From Agarophyton chilense (taxonomy: Eukaryota; Rhodophyta; Florideophyceae; Gracilariales; Gracilariaceae): DNA of 64,000 nt. Shown piece after piece: positions 18,803 to 30,268 of the stretch. The position numbers and the translations under genes are program-made. The stretch covers positions 806,001 through 870,000 of the forward strand of contig JARGXX010000027.1 in NCBI GenBank assembly GCA_030374765.1, in the 5' to 3' direction. The notes beneath the pieces are model-generated. The model did not search any database and was not told the origin of the DNA. It saw only the letters and a program-made list of their open reading frames with translations. Positions within the stretch are counted from its first letter, which is position 1. Each line of letters opens with the position of its first letter.

Positions 18803-21014
18803 ATGGAACGAGAATCATCCGGATTCTAACCTTTGGTTTTAATTCCCCAACGGACCAGAAGTACAGAAGCAACTGCCATTATGGACGCAGGAAACACACC
18901 CAACCGACCAGACCATAGGACTCCCATGGCAGAAACAGCTGCCACTGCAACGCAGACCATGTCGCCTTAACCTCGGGTTGATATTGTTAGCGACCGCAAG
19001 AGCACGAGAAGCCAGCCGCAAGGAGTACTGACTCCACTGGACGACCCTGAAAGGATTCGCCGTCAACCCACGGTAGCAGCGTGTTTACGAGAACGCCTCA
19101 CTAGGGCCTGTTCTATGCCAGGAACACCACAAGGAGAACCTCTTGAGACCGAAGGAATAAGGTAGAATATTCCCTCAGGGCTTGCTGACCTTCTCTGGCC
19201 CCGTCTCCGTGAGCTCTGCTCAGCCCATGTGGATTCCATTGTGGACATTCGACTCGCCACGGCGATCGCGGACCATACAGATTACCTCGTTACGCGAATC
19301 GTCCCCAAGGTCATGGAGTCTGAGCTATTCTTAGACTCCCTCGTTCAGGCTGTTCAAGGAGCAGTCACCAGCCAGTCGGGAAACGCGGTCCCTAGGGCCA
19401 CTTCACAAGTCACCCATCCGGCTTCTATATCGCAACCCCCTACCGAACCCCCAGGATTGGCAGTATTACCCGCCCATCGCCGGGAACACCATTAGGAAAA
19501 TCCAATGGAAGGACACTCAAAGAGCAGAAGGGAGCCTTTGCGTCTAGATTAGAGACAGATTGTCCTACCCAAAGGACATTATGAGGTACAGCGACCTCAG
19601 GGCTCCATCGGATCTGATAGAGAGATCGATCCTTTAGGTCCCTATTCCGCTGGAAATAAAAGAAGTAACCGCAGGAGAAAAAAGAACAGAAGAAGCAAGA
19701 GAAGGGATCATTCGGACACGAGTGATCCCGAATCGGCCTCGACCGAAACGAGCGACTCCGAAGTGGATGAGGCTGCCTTTCGAGGCCTCAAACCACTGAC
19801 AACAACCGAAGAACTTTTCCTTAAGGTCCTAGACTCCGGAATTACCGGCTGGCCGACAGGTCCGCGAAATATTCTGGTTCGGTGGCTCGGAGAATCGCCA
19901 AATGGGCCAAACGGATGCAACTAACCATTACGGACAATTTCTCGGGTTCCGATCCCATTGCTTTCCTTAGGTTTCTCAGTTTGTTCCGTACGGCCTGTGA
20001 TCAGAACGGTGTCCACGAGGGCGCCGCTCTGTACCTTTTCCAATTCTTCCTTACAGGACAGGCGCGTGACCGAGTGGTTTCGAAGATATCTGGGACAACT
20101 GACCTCGTGGATGCTCAAGACCGTGAGCTCCTCTGGTCAAACCCTCAGGTTGTTCATTACCTCTTGGAATCTTACGCCACGGATGACGTTATAATGGGTG
20201 CCCACCAGGAAGTGATCTTTTTTAGGCAGAGCTCCAACATGACCGAATCGGCTTTCGTAGACGACAAATGGAAGAAGGCTCACCGATGTGGAAACGCATT
20301 CTCCGAAGGACGGCTCAAACGTCACTTCATCACGAGATTACTCCCTGCCATTCGGACACATATCCGAAATACCACACGGAAAACCCACAATACTCCTTCC
20401 CAAGGCTTGTTACCTACGCCGAGGGTCATGGAAAAACCTACAGGACTTCAAGGCGCAACGCTGACATATCCAGAGGACACGCAACTCCATTGCGTAAACC
20501 CAACCAAACCCATTTGGTTAGCTCCACGCAATCGAACATGGATGCTTCACTCCATTACGACGAGTCTGGAGATGTTCTCGTGGTCAATATCAGTGCTTCT
20601 CCGTCCTGTTCCCCATCACATACCTCCCAGGGAACCACAGAGACCACTGGACCACCCACACCCAAGTATTCTCCCTTTCCACCGCGCAAGGACGTTTTTG
20701 TTCGCTCCCCAAGGGCTCGTTTTTTCTGCCTTTCCGTGGCCCAAACTTGTGTCTGCATGAGGTATCTGCCTGAGGACGCACGTAAAAACTTCCTAGCCCT
20801 ATGGAAAGAGAATTACCGGGTGGGGAGATCCGAAGGAATGTTTAACAGGGCACAGAAACGAAGCACAGGGACCCCTGGAATCTCACGCTATGCCACGCCC
20901 CCGGATACTCCGATCAAAGTCCCACAGGTCCACGCAATTGTAGATCCTACGGACGAACCCGAAGAGGAATCTTATCCTCAGGAAGAAACGGAAACCCCAT
21001 CGGAAAACTCTTAG
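18803..21014 (+). pseudogene. Gypsy-1 gag region, broken
   Basis: The plus-strand frames between 18803 and 21014 form a gag polyprotein with several stops and frameshifts. An N-terminal part (about 18803-19495) contains helices such as MESELFLDSLVQAVQGAVTS. A Ser/Asp/Arg-rich stretch (19700-19800) follows. The capsid-like core at 19882-20400 is recognisable as the retrotransposon gag domain by the pattern FSGSDPIAFLRFLSLFRTAC, then LFQFFLTGQARDRV and VVHYLLESYATDDV. From there the frame shifts (overlapping frames at 20268-21014). No intact CCHC knuckle is visible here, unlike in Gypsy-2. The product would form the virus-like particle. Confidence 0.75.
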
Positions 21015-21064
21015 AGGGTCGACGCGAGGCAACTCCTCCCTCTTTAAGCCCCTGCCTCAATCAA

Positions 21065-21703
21065 TTGGATGGTCATGAGCCAAAGAGCATTTCATCTCCC
21101 AATACAAACCACCCACAATGGACCACTCAGGTTGAAGCACAATTGAAACACAGTAACGACCCTGTCTGTATCCTCAGGGAAAAAAATGACAAATTTCAAG
21201 TAACCGTAGGACTTCGTTCCAACAACTCTCGAATGACCACAGCCGTATTGGACACAGGCGCTGGTCCCAACTTAGTCCATCCTAAGCTACTCCGACTGGG
21301 TTGGCAAAATTTCGTACAGGCAATGCAGACCCCCTGGATTATAGATGCATTGCATAGGCCAATGGACATTAAAGGGATAGTAGCACTTTACCTCCAGTTA
21401 GGACATTTCAAAGTCCACACGTGGTTTCCTGTATGTCCCAACTTGGGCGCTGAGGCAATCCTAGGGACCTCCTTTATCGATCAATACATTAAGACCATTT
21501 ATCCAGGCCTTAGGAAAGTCACATTCTGCCGCGCACCTTCTATCTCCATAACAGGTTCCGCCCCAGGGCCAGAATCTAACCGCAAACGAGCGGTTGTCTC
21601 CGAAAGCACGAAGTTCAATAAGGTTCGCCTGTCAAAGGCCATAACGATACCCCGAAGACCCAAATCGCTGTATCGGTCCATTTACAGTTCTCAGGTCTCG
21701 TAA
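21065..21703 (+). pseudogene. Gypsy-1 aspartic protease
   Basis: A 212-codon open segment. VLDTGAGPNLVHPKLL is the retropepsin active-site loop (DTGA) that cleaves the polyprotein. ILGTSFIDQY matches the second family signature (ILGxxFL). The catalytic Asp is intact. It lies between gag and reverse transcriptase, as expected, but the frame ends at 21703 before the next domain, so it is separated from pol by stops. Confidence 0.85.
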
Positions 21704-21747
21704 AGATTCAGAACCACCCGAGAACAGTTCTGAAGCACCTCACATTA

Positions 21748-23590
21748 GTGGCCAATGTAGTAATGGATATCCACCCCAGCAGGCCCTTCTTCGTCACAAT
21801 CAGCAACTTCAGAGATAAACCCGTATGGTTACCTAAAGATACATTGATTGGCATCACTCTACCCCCGGCCGTGGCCATTATGGAGGCCCAAATGTATAAC
21901 CTTTCAGCGCGAACTCCCGACGAGGACGTCGACTCTTGGGAGGGGACGGTCGCTATCGGCGCAGAACTCGAATCCTATAGGCCTCAGGTACTTGACCTCC
22001 TCAAAGAATATCAGACCATGTGGTCGGGTAGATTGGGAGCAATCAGAGCCACTATACATCGCATTGACCTTCAGGACAATGCTAGGCCACATTTCCAGCA
22101 CCCATACCGTACAGCCTTGATGGGTAAGGAAATTGTCGCCGACTAGATGGATAAAATGCGTAAAGCTTACGTCATAGAGCCGGTGCCTCCTAACCAATCC
22201 GAATGGGCAAGTCCCCTTGTCCTCGTGGGGCAGAAAAATGGCTCCGTGAGGTTCTGCGTCAACTACAGGAAGCTGAACGCAGTAAACGAGAGGGACTCAT
22301 ACCCGATACCCCGTATGGATTACTGTCTAGATTCCTTAGGTGAAGCTGTCGTACTTACCACACTGAACGCTAACTCCAGATATTGGTAAATCCTTTTGGC
22401 CGAAGATGCGAGAGCGCTGACAACCTTCACCACCTATGAAGGTCTGTTCAGATTCACTCGTATGCCCTTTGGTTTAAAGAATGCACCAGCAACCTCCCAT
22501 GGGTGATGGACATCATGCTGTCCAGAGTCAAATGAAATTCGCCCTGGTCTATTTGGATGACGTAATAATTTTGTCACGGACCGTGAAGGAACACCTTCGC
22601 CACGTGCAGACGGTCCTAACAATCCTACATGACGCTGGAGTAACACTGAAACTCCGCTAATGCGCTTTCTTCCAGGCCTCCGTGGACTATCTCGGTCACT
22701 TCGTCCTCCTAGGGAGGCTAAAGGTAGCCACACGGAGCAAGAATGCTATACGCCAGGCTAAAACTCCCAGGACCCACAAGGAACCACTATCCTTCGTTGG
22801 CTTGTGCAATGTTTACCGACGGTTCGTCCAAGGGTTTTCTAAGATCTCGGCCCCGCTCAACGCGATTCTGAAGAAGGGATCACCTTCGGAATTTGAAACC
22901 CTGACCAACGACTAATACGAGTCATATCAGACCCTAAAAGACAAATAACTAAACCCACCTATATTGGCTTCACCAAAGCCCAATAGGCTTTTTGTCCTGG
23001 ACACAGATGCCTCTGATTTCCAAGTGGGTTGGGCACTGCTATAGAAATAGGAGTCACCCAAGGACTATCGACATATTGAATACTGGTGCAGAACGCTCAC
23101 CCGCGCGGAGCGAAACTACAGTACGACCGAAAACGAATGTCTAGCCATCGTATGGTCCGTATTGACACTCCATCCATACCTTGAGGGAACTAGGTTTACC
23201 AGTAGGACAGACCACGATTCAGTCTGCTGGTTACTCAATATGACCAATGCATCAAATCGCCTCGCTCGGTGGCGCCTCAGGCTGTCAGAATATGACTACG
23301 AGATAACCTATAGGCCAGGCATCGAGCACCAGGCAGCTGATGCCTTCTTGCGAATTATTACCGGCGAAACAGATGGCATTCCATTGGACGACCTAATTCC
23401 TACCCCCTTTACAGATGATGGACCCCGGGGTTTTACGGAAACGGATGATTTTATGGGTAAGGTCCAATCGGATGATCTTGAGGTAAAGGAGAGCGAATTA
23501 TACGTATTTGACTGGGAGACAGTACCACCCAATTGGACACCACCTCAGGTTAATGCGATAGCCCCGGAGGAAAAGAGCTCCTCCCTATAA
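21748..23590 (+). pseudogene. Gypsy-1 reverse transcriptase and RNase H
   Basis: Reverse transcriptase motifs in order: EWASPLVLVGQKNGSVRFCV and YRKLNAV (22200-22290), MPFGLKNAPAT (22460), YLDDVIILS with the catalytic LDD (22550), and YLGHFVLLGRL (22690). RNase H follows: FVLDTDASDFQVGWALL, then YSTTENECLAIVW and YEITYRPGIEHQAADAF. At least six in-frame stops occur (for example at 22144, 22387, 22659, 22913, 23041 and 23047), and there are frameshifts around 22495-22520. One stop falls where Gypsy-2 has Gln (YWQI), which fits CAA to TAA. Inactive copy. Confidence 0.9.
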
Positions 23591-25058
23591 CTATTGAGGA
23601 ACTCCTACGGGCGCAGGTCGAAGACGAGTACTTCAAGGAAACAGCCCAATTGGTAGGAACCCCAGGATGCCTGTTCGACTATGACCGATTTGGACTACTA
23701 CGTCGCCCCTCACCGCTAGATGGCGAACTCCAACGGGTAATACCAACTTCGCTAAGGGCTCGATTCCTATACCTTGCCCATTTCCCCGCTTGGCTGGTTA
23801 TCCTGGAGTCCGACGAATGTACCAGACCCTAAGGAAGTTCTTATACTGGCCAGTAATGACGCAAGACCTATGGCAAACCGCACGGAAGTTTACATCGTGC
23901 GCACAGATCCGAGGGTCTCGCGCCAACCACCATACCAAATTGAAACTCTTCCCCGCCACAGGTCCGATGGAACTTGTCGCAATAGATATACTTGGACCTT
24001 TGCCTGAGTCCTCCCATAGGAAACGGTTTGTTTTGGTTTTAACTGATACGTTTAACAAACTTACCCGAGCCCTACCACCAGGGATAACAACGGCTACGGA
24101 TGACACCACGGCCTTCTTTTCCCACTGGGTATATCCATATGGCATGCCACTCTACCTCCTTACGGGTAACGGCAGCCAGTTTGTATCCAAATGTTTCTCA
24201 CACGTTTGTGCCACCTTAGGTATCAAACATGTGACCACCACGTCGTACCGCCCGCGAACCGGTGACCAAGCCGAACGCTTCAAACGTACCCTTCTGGACC
24301 GATTGGCACACTACGTATCGGAGCACCAATTCGTCTGGGACGACTACGTTGAGCCACTGGTTTATGCCTACAACATGCAGGTGCATGCTTCCACGGGGAC
24401 AAAACCTTTTGATTTAACGCTAACGAGTTCGCCACCGTCGATAGCTGTTGACCTTCAGAAGTCTATAATACCCCAGGACATAACTAAAGGGATGACTCCT
24501 ACCCATGCCAAGCGCTACTCGCGCCGAGGCATCGCCCGCATTATCCAATCGGCCAGGCTTGTACTAACCAAAGGCCAACGGCGCTATAAGGTCAATTTCG
24601 ACAAAGCCGTTTGGAACACACCGACCTTTGGGATAGGAGAACTTGTTTTCCTGGACCGGCCCCCAAATGACAGTGAGGAACTCGAGGAAACTACGCGGAA
24701 GCTCTTATACCGCTCTACGGGACCATACAAAGTCCTTAAGGCCAAGCAACACACCATAAAGTCACTAATTGACGGCCTACAGGACACCGTATCGATTGAT
24801 CGTGTGAAACGAGCCCCTAGCTCCCCCGAATCACTAAAGTCCGAGTCCCCTGGCCCAACGAATTCACTAGGACCTCAGGTCGACGCTCAAGTCCCCACAC
24901 CCCCTAAGGCATTTCCCGCGGAACCGAATAGCCCCATGGACCCAATGATCAATGCCAATGACGATGACCCATCTCTTCCAACAGAATCCGATGGATTCAC
25001 ATCTCTAAACCACACTCTCTTTCCAGAGAATGAACACCAACCGGAATATGTGACTTAG
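23591..25058 (+). pseudogene. Gypsy-1 integrase
   Basis: The main open segment is 23790-25058 (422 codons); the zinc-binding N-terminus overlaps a frame break just before it. The catalytic core has the first Asp in VAIDILGPLPES and the Glu in AERFKRTLLDRL, but the second Asp, normally in LLTDNGSQF, reads LLTGNGSQF, so the DDE triad is broken. The C-terminal part contains GELVFLDRPP, as in the GPY/F-type tail. Integrase would insert the cDNA into chromatin. Confidence 0.9.
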
Positions 25059-25466
25059 CGCATCATCTCCACCGGTTGGGGAGAAGATGAAACTATGCGC
25101 TGTCGCGTCCGTTGGTTCAGCTACACACCTGAGGAAGACACTTGGCAAGAGCCTCCAACCATTCCGGCTATTTCTATCGCCCGCTGTTGGCGCAAAATCG
25201 TCAGCACGGAGCGCAGCCTTCAGGAGGGGGCAACCATTGGCCCGAATAATACCAAAACGCCTCTCGAAACGCCTCCCGACACGACGGTTTGCCGGAGCAC
25301 GGCGGTTCGCCGGAGCGCCCGCATCAGGGAACAAATCCAGTCCTCAGCGACACCTGAAGAAGGCCTGAGACGCTCTCATCTCAAGGTTGGGAGACGTCCC
25401 GGGGCACGCACGTTTGAGATACAGGAACGACCTTGGGAAAGCACAAGCATTATTTTATATGAATAA
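25040..25466 (+). pseudogene. Gypsy-1 C-terminal chromodomain-like segment
   Basis: After the integrase frame, broken frames encode RIISTGWGEDETMRCRVRW followed by FSYTPEEDTWQEPP. The pattern 'hydrophobic-R-W...Y-pEEDTWE' is the second half of a chromodomain, which in chromoviruses targets integration to modified histones. The first half is unclear. The following 80 residues are Arg/Thr-rich without known features. Confidence 0.65.
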
Positions 25467-26669
25467 CTAACAGACGCCGAACAGCCCCCGCCATGACCTC
25501 AAGGTTCGCGGAAGCGCTCCTACCACCAACAGGACTCACTGGAGTGGCGCAGGAGTAACTCTGTCGTCCTCATTGGAACATACAGGAGCGAAATCGAGAC
25601 TTGGGTCACCCGAGGAGCCTACTGTACAAACGGGACCGGCTCCGGCGAGCTTAGAACGCTTCTTTTGCGAAGATTCACCAGAGGAACTATTGCCACCATG
25701 GGAAGCCTCCCGCTCGCTCAAATGTAGACTATACCGGGCATAAAAGTCGGCAGTAACCCTCTGGAACATCACCTGTGCATTGTGCTGCAAGATATTGACC
25801 AAAGCGGTCTTCAGATCTTGACCTGGTTGGACCACCGCACCGTAGCTCGCCGAGCGACGCGCCCAAGAGCAAGCTTCTCTCAGGACTGTCGAAATGTCCA
25901 TCGAGGCAGTAATACCAACGGTACGCCAGAATGGCATTACGCACTACCCGCGGGTTTGTCCGATTGTATGGTCCTAACCGTCCCCGGGGCGCTCATAAGC
26001 CACTTGGTATCCCGAGGAGCTCACCCCTTGGTTGTTCAAAGCAATGGCGCCGCTGCCCACAGGCTGGTCTGCTGGAAAATGGATAGGAAAACAGACGAAA
26101 GCGACAAAGTCCGGTGGGAGGGTGCCGTATCCGACTGGCTTATAAGGCGAATGCGGCATCGCGCGTGACCAATGGAGGAATACCGCGACGGGAAGGAGGG
26201 AAGATGAAACAGAATCGGGCAGGATGATTGACGTGACCCCTAATGGACGAAGCACGCACCGTGGTTCACGGCGCACGACGCGCGTGGGGTCGCCAAAGGA
26301 ATAAAGAAGGATAGGAGAAGGGACAGGGAACCCACTCCCGCCCCCCGGTGCGCGTACAGTACCTGAGGTTAACTAATTGCCAACTTGGCGCCAAGGGTCA
26401 GCTCTTACGCACTGATAGCCCCGACGAAAGTGGTGATGCGACGCGCCCCGTCGCGCCCACAGATAAGGAAGGCAACCAACCCCCGGATGGGTCAAAAGAC
26501 GCCGCCATGTCGGGCACGGCACCACCCCTGTCCCGGCCGTTCGGACGCTAAGGATCACCACGTTCCGACCAAGAAATCAAGATTGGAGGTTCACCCATAG
26601 GTCCAATTAGAGCCAGACCCCCAGGAAGGTGTGAGGCAATTTGGACTTCGCCGTGACGGTCGAATCTTT
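25467..26669 (-). other. Gypsy-1 region between pol and 3' LTR with antisense reading frames
   Basis: About 1.2 kb separates the chromodomain from the polypurine tract. The longest frames lie antisense: 133 codons at 25536-25937 and 100 codons at 25974-26276. They contain helices such as LKTALVNILQHNAQVMFQR and a Ser/Gly-rich tail, and resemble no family I know. Plus-strand frames of similar size overlap. Gypsy-2 has a comparable, better preserved antisense frame at the same place, but I see no similarity by eye between the two. Confidence 0.35.
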
Positions 26670-26681
26670 AAGAGGGAGATA

Positions 26682-27117
26682 TGTGAAGGAGCAACGATAA
26701 CGGTTGAGCCCTGTAAGCCGCCGGGCCCTGAGGGAACTTACAGATGACATGTGGACTGGCCGAACTCAGATGGACTCATTTAGATTATTTTTTTATCTTA
26801 ATTAATGTAATAGATTAGCATTATGGTTCCCAAGAGATCTCAGTACTATTTACTTGGCTCGAGTGACGCTTCTCCCTTAGAGTATGGTAGGCACCGTTAG
26901 GATACTAAATAACCCCCTTTGGTATAACAGTTCCACCAATTGGTTCTTCAATCCATCGTTTCCGTAGCTCCGACCTGTAGAAGTACGCCGTAGCCGCCAG
27001 CCCATTGCACAAAGTACTCTGGGAGTGCCGCCGTCAAGGATTCGAAACTTAGGACCCGCTCTACCACGCTACCACCGGTCGAGACCCGTACGCTGACCCA
27101 CAAATCATTTCCTTACA
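26682..27117 (+). repeat. Gypsy-1 3' LTR
   Basis: 436 bp, preceded by the polypurine tract AAGAGGGAGATA (26670-26681) and followed by the target duplication ATAGC (27118-27122). It carries the same tRNA-like motif on the minus strand (27030-27085). Confidence 0.95.
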
Positions 27118-27449
27118 ATAGCGCTGCATCAACGCAGGCCAGTATAGCACTCATGAAAAAATAATTTGGTCACACCCGTAAGCTTCAAAACCCAGAAAAC
27201 ACCTAAAACCCTAGTGATAACGAATGAAAAGCAGTCTCCATGGGAAAAAGAAGAAGGATTGTGAACAACATTAAAAACAGACGAGATACGGGACTTCTTT
27301 GAACGAATTGCAACAGACCTGAAGACAAAGGAAAAAAATAAAACGAATATGATAGAAAAGAATAGAATGTTAGCGTAGGTAGTAGTTCCCACATTTCTGT
27401 ATTAGAACGATTCAAATTTCATCAAGCTGACCATTTTCCTCACATCTAA

Positions 27450-29454
27450 GAAGAACGCACACTTTTTCAATATGTGAGCGATCCGTAGACTCCTGGAAAT
27501 ATGTCAAAGTTCAATTATATTCTTATGGTGTAACTCTCTCACATGGTGCATCTTCAAGTCAATGTGTTTGTTGCGAGCTGATATCTGCGGATTCTTGGAT
27601 TATAATAAAGCAACCGAGCTATGAACCATGATCTGAGCTCGCTCGTTTAAAAGATTCTCTCTCCAAGGCTGTTGGTGTGCGAATTCTCAAATCAGTTTTC
27701 GAATCTATGTGCTGTTTTTACCACAAGTTGATAGAGCGATGTATTCCGCTTCAGCGGATGACAAAGAAATCACCGTCTGTCGCTTCGATTTCCACATGAG
27801 AGGTGTGTCGTTGACGAAGAAAAGATAACCGGTTGTAGACTTTTTTATCTCTATGAATCCCCCAATCGGTTTGAACATACGCTCAAAGTGATGTAGAGGA
27901 GACGGGATGGCCAGAACAGAAATGAAGTCCGTTGTCCATGGTAACCGCTAGATATCTAAAAAGTCTCTTTAAAAAAATTAGTGGCGTTCACAGGGCTTTT
28001 GTAGGTTCTTAGACAAGACAGAGACTAGAATGGAAAGATATGAATGAGTAGAAACCGCCCTGTAGAGAAGCCCGCCTATGCTGGAGCGATATTCAGCATG
28101 TGATTTAGAGGATAAAGTATTTTCTGTATCCTTTGTAGCTATTAGATCTGCTAAAGATGGTGAAGGGTATCCGACTCCATGAGCCTCCTTCATGTTAAAC
28201 TTCTTCAGAAGTTTCACGGCGTATCCGTACTTGGTTAATTTAATTCCAGCTGGAGAGCGTTGTATGCGCCAGCCGATGTTATCCGTATAGATGAACATCG
28301 AACATAGATGACAGCTTACCATTGAATCGCATGAGAAGATTGTGGTCGTTGGCAACGAATGCACAGCGGTCTACGATGACAGCGAGAAGCACTAATTCTT
28401 ATTGTTCTCGGAACATTAATATTCGTGAGTCTATAGCAGATGTTACGAAGTTCCCAGATAGCAGGGCGTCAAAGAAAAGAGAGCCCCAAATAATGCCAGC
28501 CACTGCTCCATAGAGAGAGGTGAAAGGTTTGTAGACATGTACAGGTTTCTGCATGACACCAGCAGACTTCGTTGGCTGTTACATAAGTATTGGTACGTCT
28601 AGCTTTCCAGATGAGTATGCGTTCGAAATGTCGGTTCCTTCAGGTACAAGGTTGTGCGCAGCGCCGAAACCAAGTAGTATGCGTAAGGCTTTGAGACTCG
28701 CTACAGGTGCGTAAGTATGGAAGGGATCGAAATGAATGAAGAGCTTGTATTTGTCTCCCCGCAAACAGCATCGTGGCTTCTTCAAGCACATCTTACTGAC
28801 TCCATCTAGCACCTTTTCTTTGAAAACCTAAGTATAAGTAACTGGTTTCGTCCAAGCTGCTCGTGGAAGTACTTCCCATATTTTTTTCCGGATAGGCGCG
28901 TTCATCTCGCGGTCAATTGCTTCACACCAAGGAGTGTTTTTGTAAGCTTCTCCAGAAGTACTAGGCCCGGAAGAATCGTCCAAAGTTTTCCTGGAAACCC
29001 AAACGCGAAGAGAGTTGTGCGTGAAACATGTGAACGCCTAACCAAATGTTCTTCCAAGTCCGGACCGTCCGGTTCGTTGTGCAGAGGTTCCCTCTCTTCC
29101 GCGTTCTCTTGTCTTGTAATACCTTCAAGGAGTGTCGAGATGTTAGGGAGTAGGGAGGAAGTCAATGACTTCATACCCAACTTTCGGCAAGTGATGACGG
29201 AATTGTTCTGCAGGGAAAAAAAACGAATGAGATTGGGGTCGCTTTGCATACCAACGAAGAGGGCGGACAAGGAATGAGGGAAGAACTTATTGTTGGAAAC
29301 AATCTTCGATCGATACACAAATGCATAGGAGGTTGACCAAAAGTAGTTTGTTATATGAGAGAATTCAATGCTCGTTGATGGTTCCCATTCGAGCATAGGG
29401 GTCCGTTCTTGTATCTGTGAGGACGGGGCTCGGTTCCTAAGCCAGTTCGCGTGC
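27450..29454 (-). pseudogene. Copia-2 3' half: linker, reverse transcriptase, RNase H
   Basis: From right to left: the integrase tail (29454-28905), then a reverse transcriptase start HTYAPVASLKALRILLGFGA and DISNAYSSGKLDVP (near 28620-28700, normally D.xTAFLNGxLxE). A degraded VIVDRCAF stands where YVDD should be (near 28370). Then GYAVKLLKKFNMKEAHGVGY and YRSSIGGLLYRAVSTHSYLS (28000-28230). RNase H is recognisable from TTGYLFFVNDTPLMWKSKRQ followed by TVISLSSAEAEYIALSTCG (27730-27840), and ends near KHIDLKMHHV (27545). Many stops and frameshifts; loss of YVDD alone would kill it. Confidence 0.85.
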
Positions 29455-30231
29455 TGTGTTATTCCACTGAAGACTATAGAGGTCTTAATGCAGTGGATAT
29501 CCACAGAAATAACTGCAAAGAGCGGGTATCGCCTTGCGAGCGACGGTTCTTAGATAAGAAGAGAGTGTGCGGAAAGCAGCCAGGTTTGCCTGAACAATAA
29601 GGAAAATACGTGTATTCACGAGGCGGATGTCCAAATGCGGCGGTACGTAATTCACACGAGATCGGCTCGACAACCCTTGTGACAACACAAATAACCAGGT
29701 GACAGCAGAGAAAACAACTCATACACACACAGAAAGCTGTAGAAAAAGGGCGGTAAACGCGCAACAGTAGAGGGTATCCTCGGAACAAGAGCTATAGCTC
29801 AGAACGGTTAAGAACTGATACTATAGGTGCCCCTTTGTGGTAAACCACTTTAGGATTTCTAGGACTCACCAAGATGGTGTTAAGTTGGCTCATTGGTGGT
29901 TGTTGGTTGGCCTTCGCCGTCCTCATCTGGGCCTTGTGCCGTTTAATGTGTCAAGAGGTAAAGCAAGTACTGTGCAGTAAGGCAAACCCGTGGCTTGCCA
30001 CTACATAGTTATCTAAATAATTCCAAATAAAACATTTGGTGATGGCACCTTACAGTGTTCACTAAATACAATACTTTATAGTTAAATTTCTCCTGTCCCA
30101 ATCTTTCCATGAAGTTTTTCTTCTCATAACTTCTCGTAGTCGAGTATAGCCGAAACAATAGCTTATGAATGCCGTATCGCGACTTCGTGGTATTTTGATC
30201 GGTCGAACTCAGGTGCATCCAGAATGCTCCA
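29455..30231 (-). repeat. Gypsy-2 3' LTR
   Basis: 777 bp. It contains an open frame of 104 codons (29474-29788, minus) that is also open in the other two copies of this LTR family in the window. Confidence 0.93.
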
Positions 30232-30268
30232 TGTCCCCCCCCGTTAAGAGCGGAGCCCCCGCGACGCA

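Larger units (their letters stand above)
18311..27117 (+). mobile_element. Gypsy-1, full-length Ty3/gypsy LTR retrotransposon (8.8 kb)
   Basis: Two direct LTRs (18311-18755 and 26682-27117) bound the element and both start TGTGAAGGAG and end TTACA. The flanks carry a perfect 5-bp target duplication, ATAGC (18306-18310 and 27118-27122). Inside, in order, lie a PBS candidate, a gag region, an aspartic protease, reverse transcriptase, RNase H, integrase, a chromodomain-like piece, a 1.2-kb region after pol, and a polypurine tract (26670-26681). RNase H before integrase is the Ty3/gypsy order. Numerous stops and frameshifts break gag and pol, and the second integrase Asp is replaced, so the copy cannot move by itself. 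The two LTRs differ visibly, including indels, so the insertion is not recent. Confidence 0.95.

Noticed and set aside
21748..23590. Possible C-to-T (RIP-like) origin of stops in Gypsy-1
   Set aside because: Some stops fit CAA/CAG to TAA/TAG, as at the YWQI position. Others fall at Lys or uncertain residues, so the pattern is not convincing without a family alignment.
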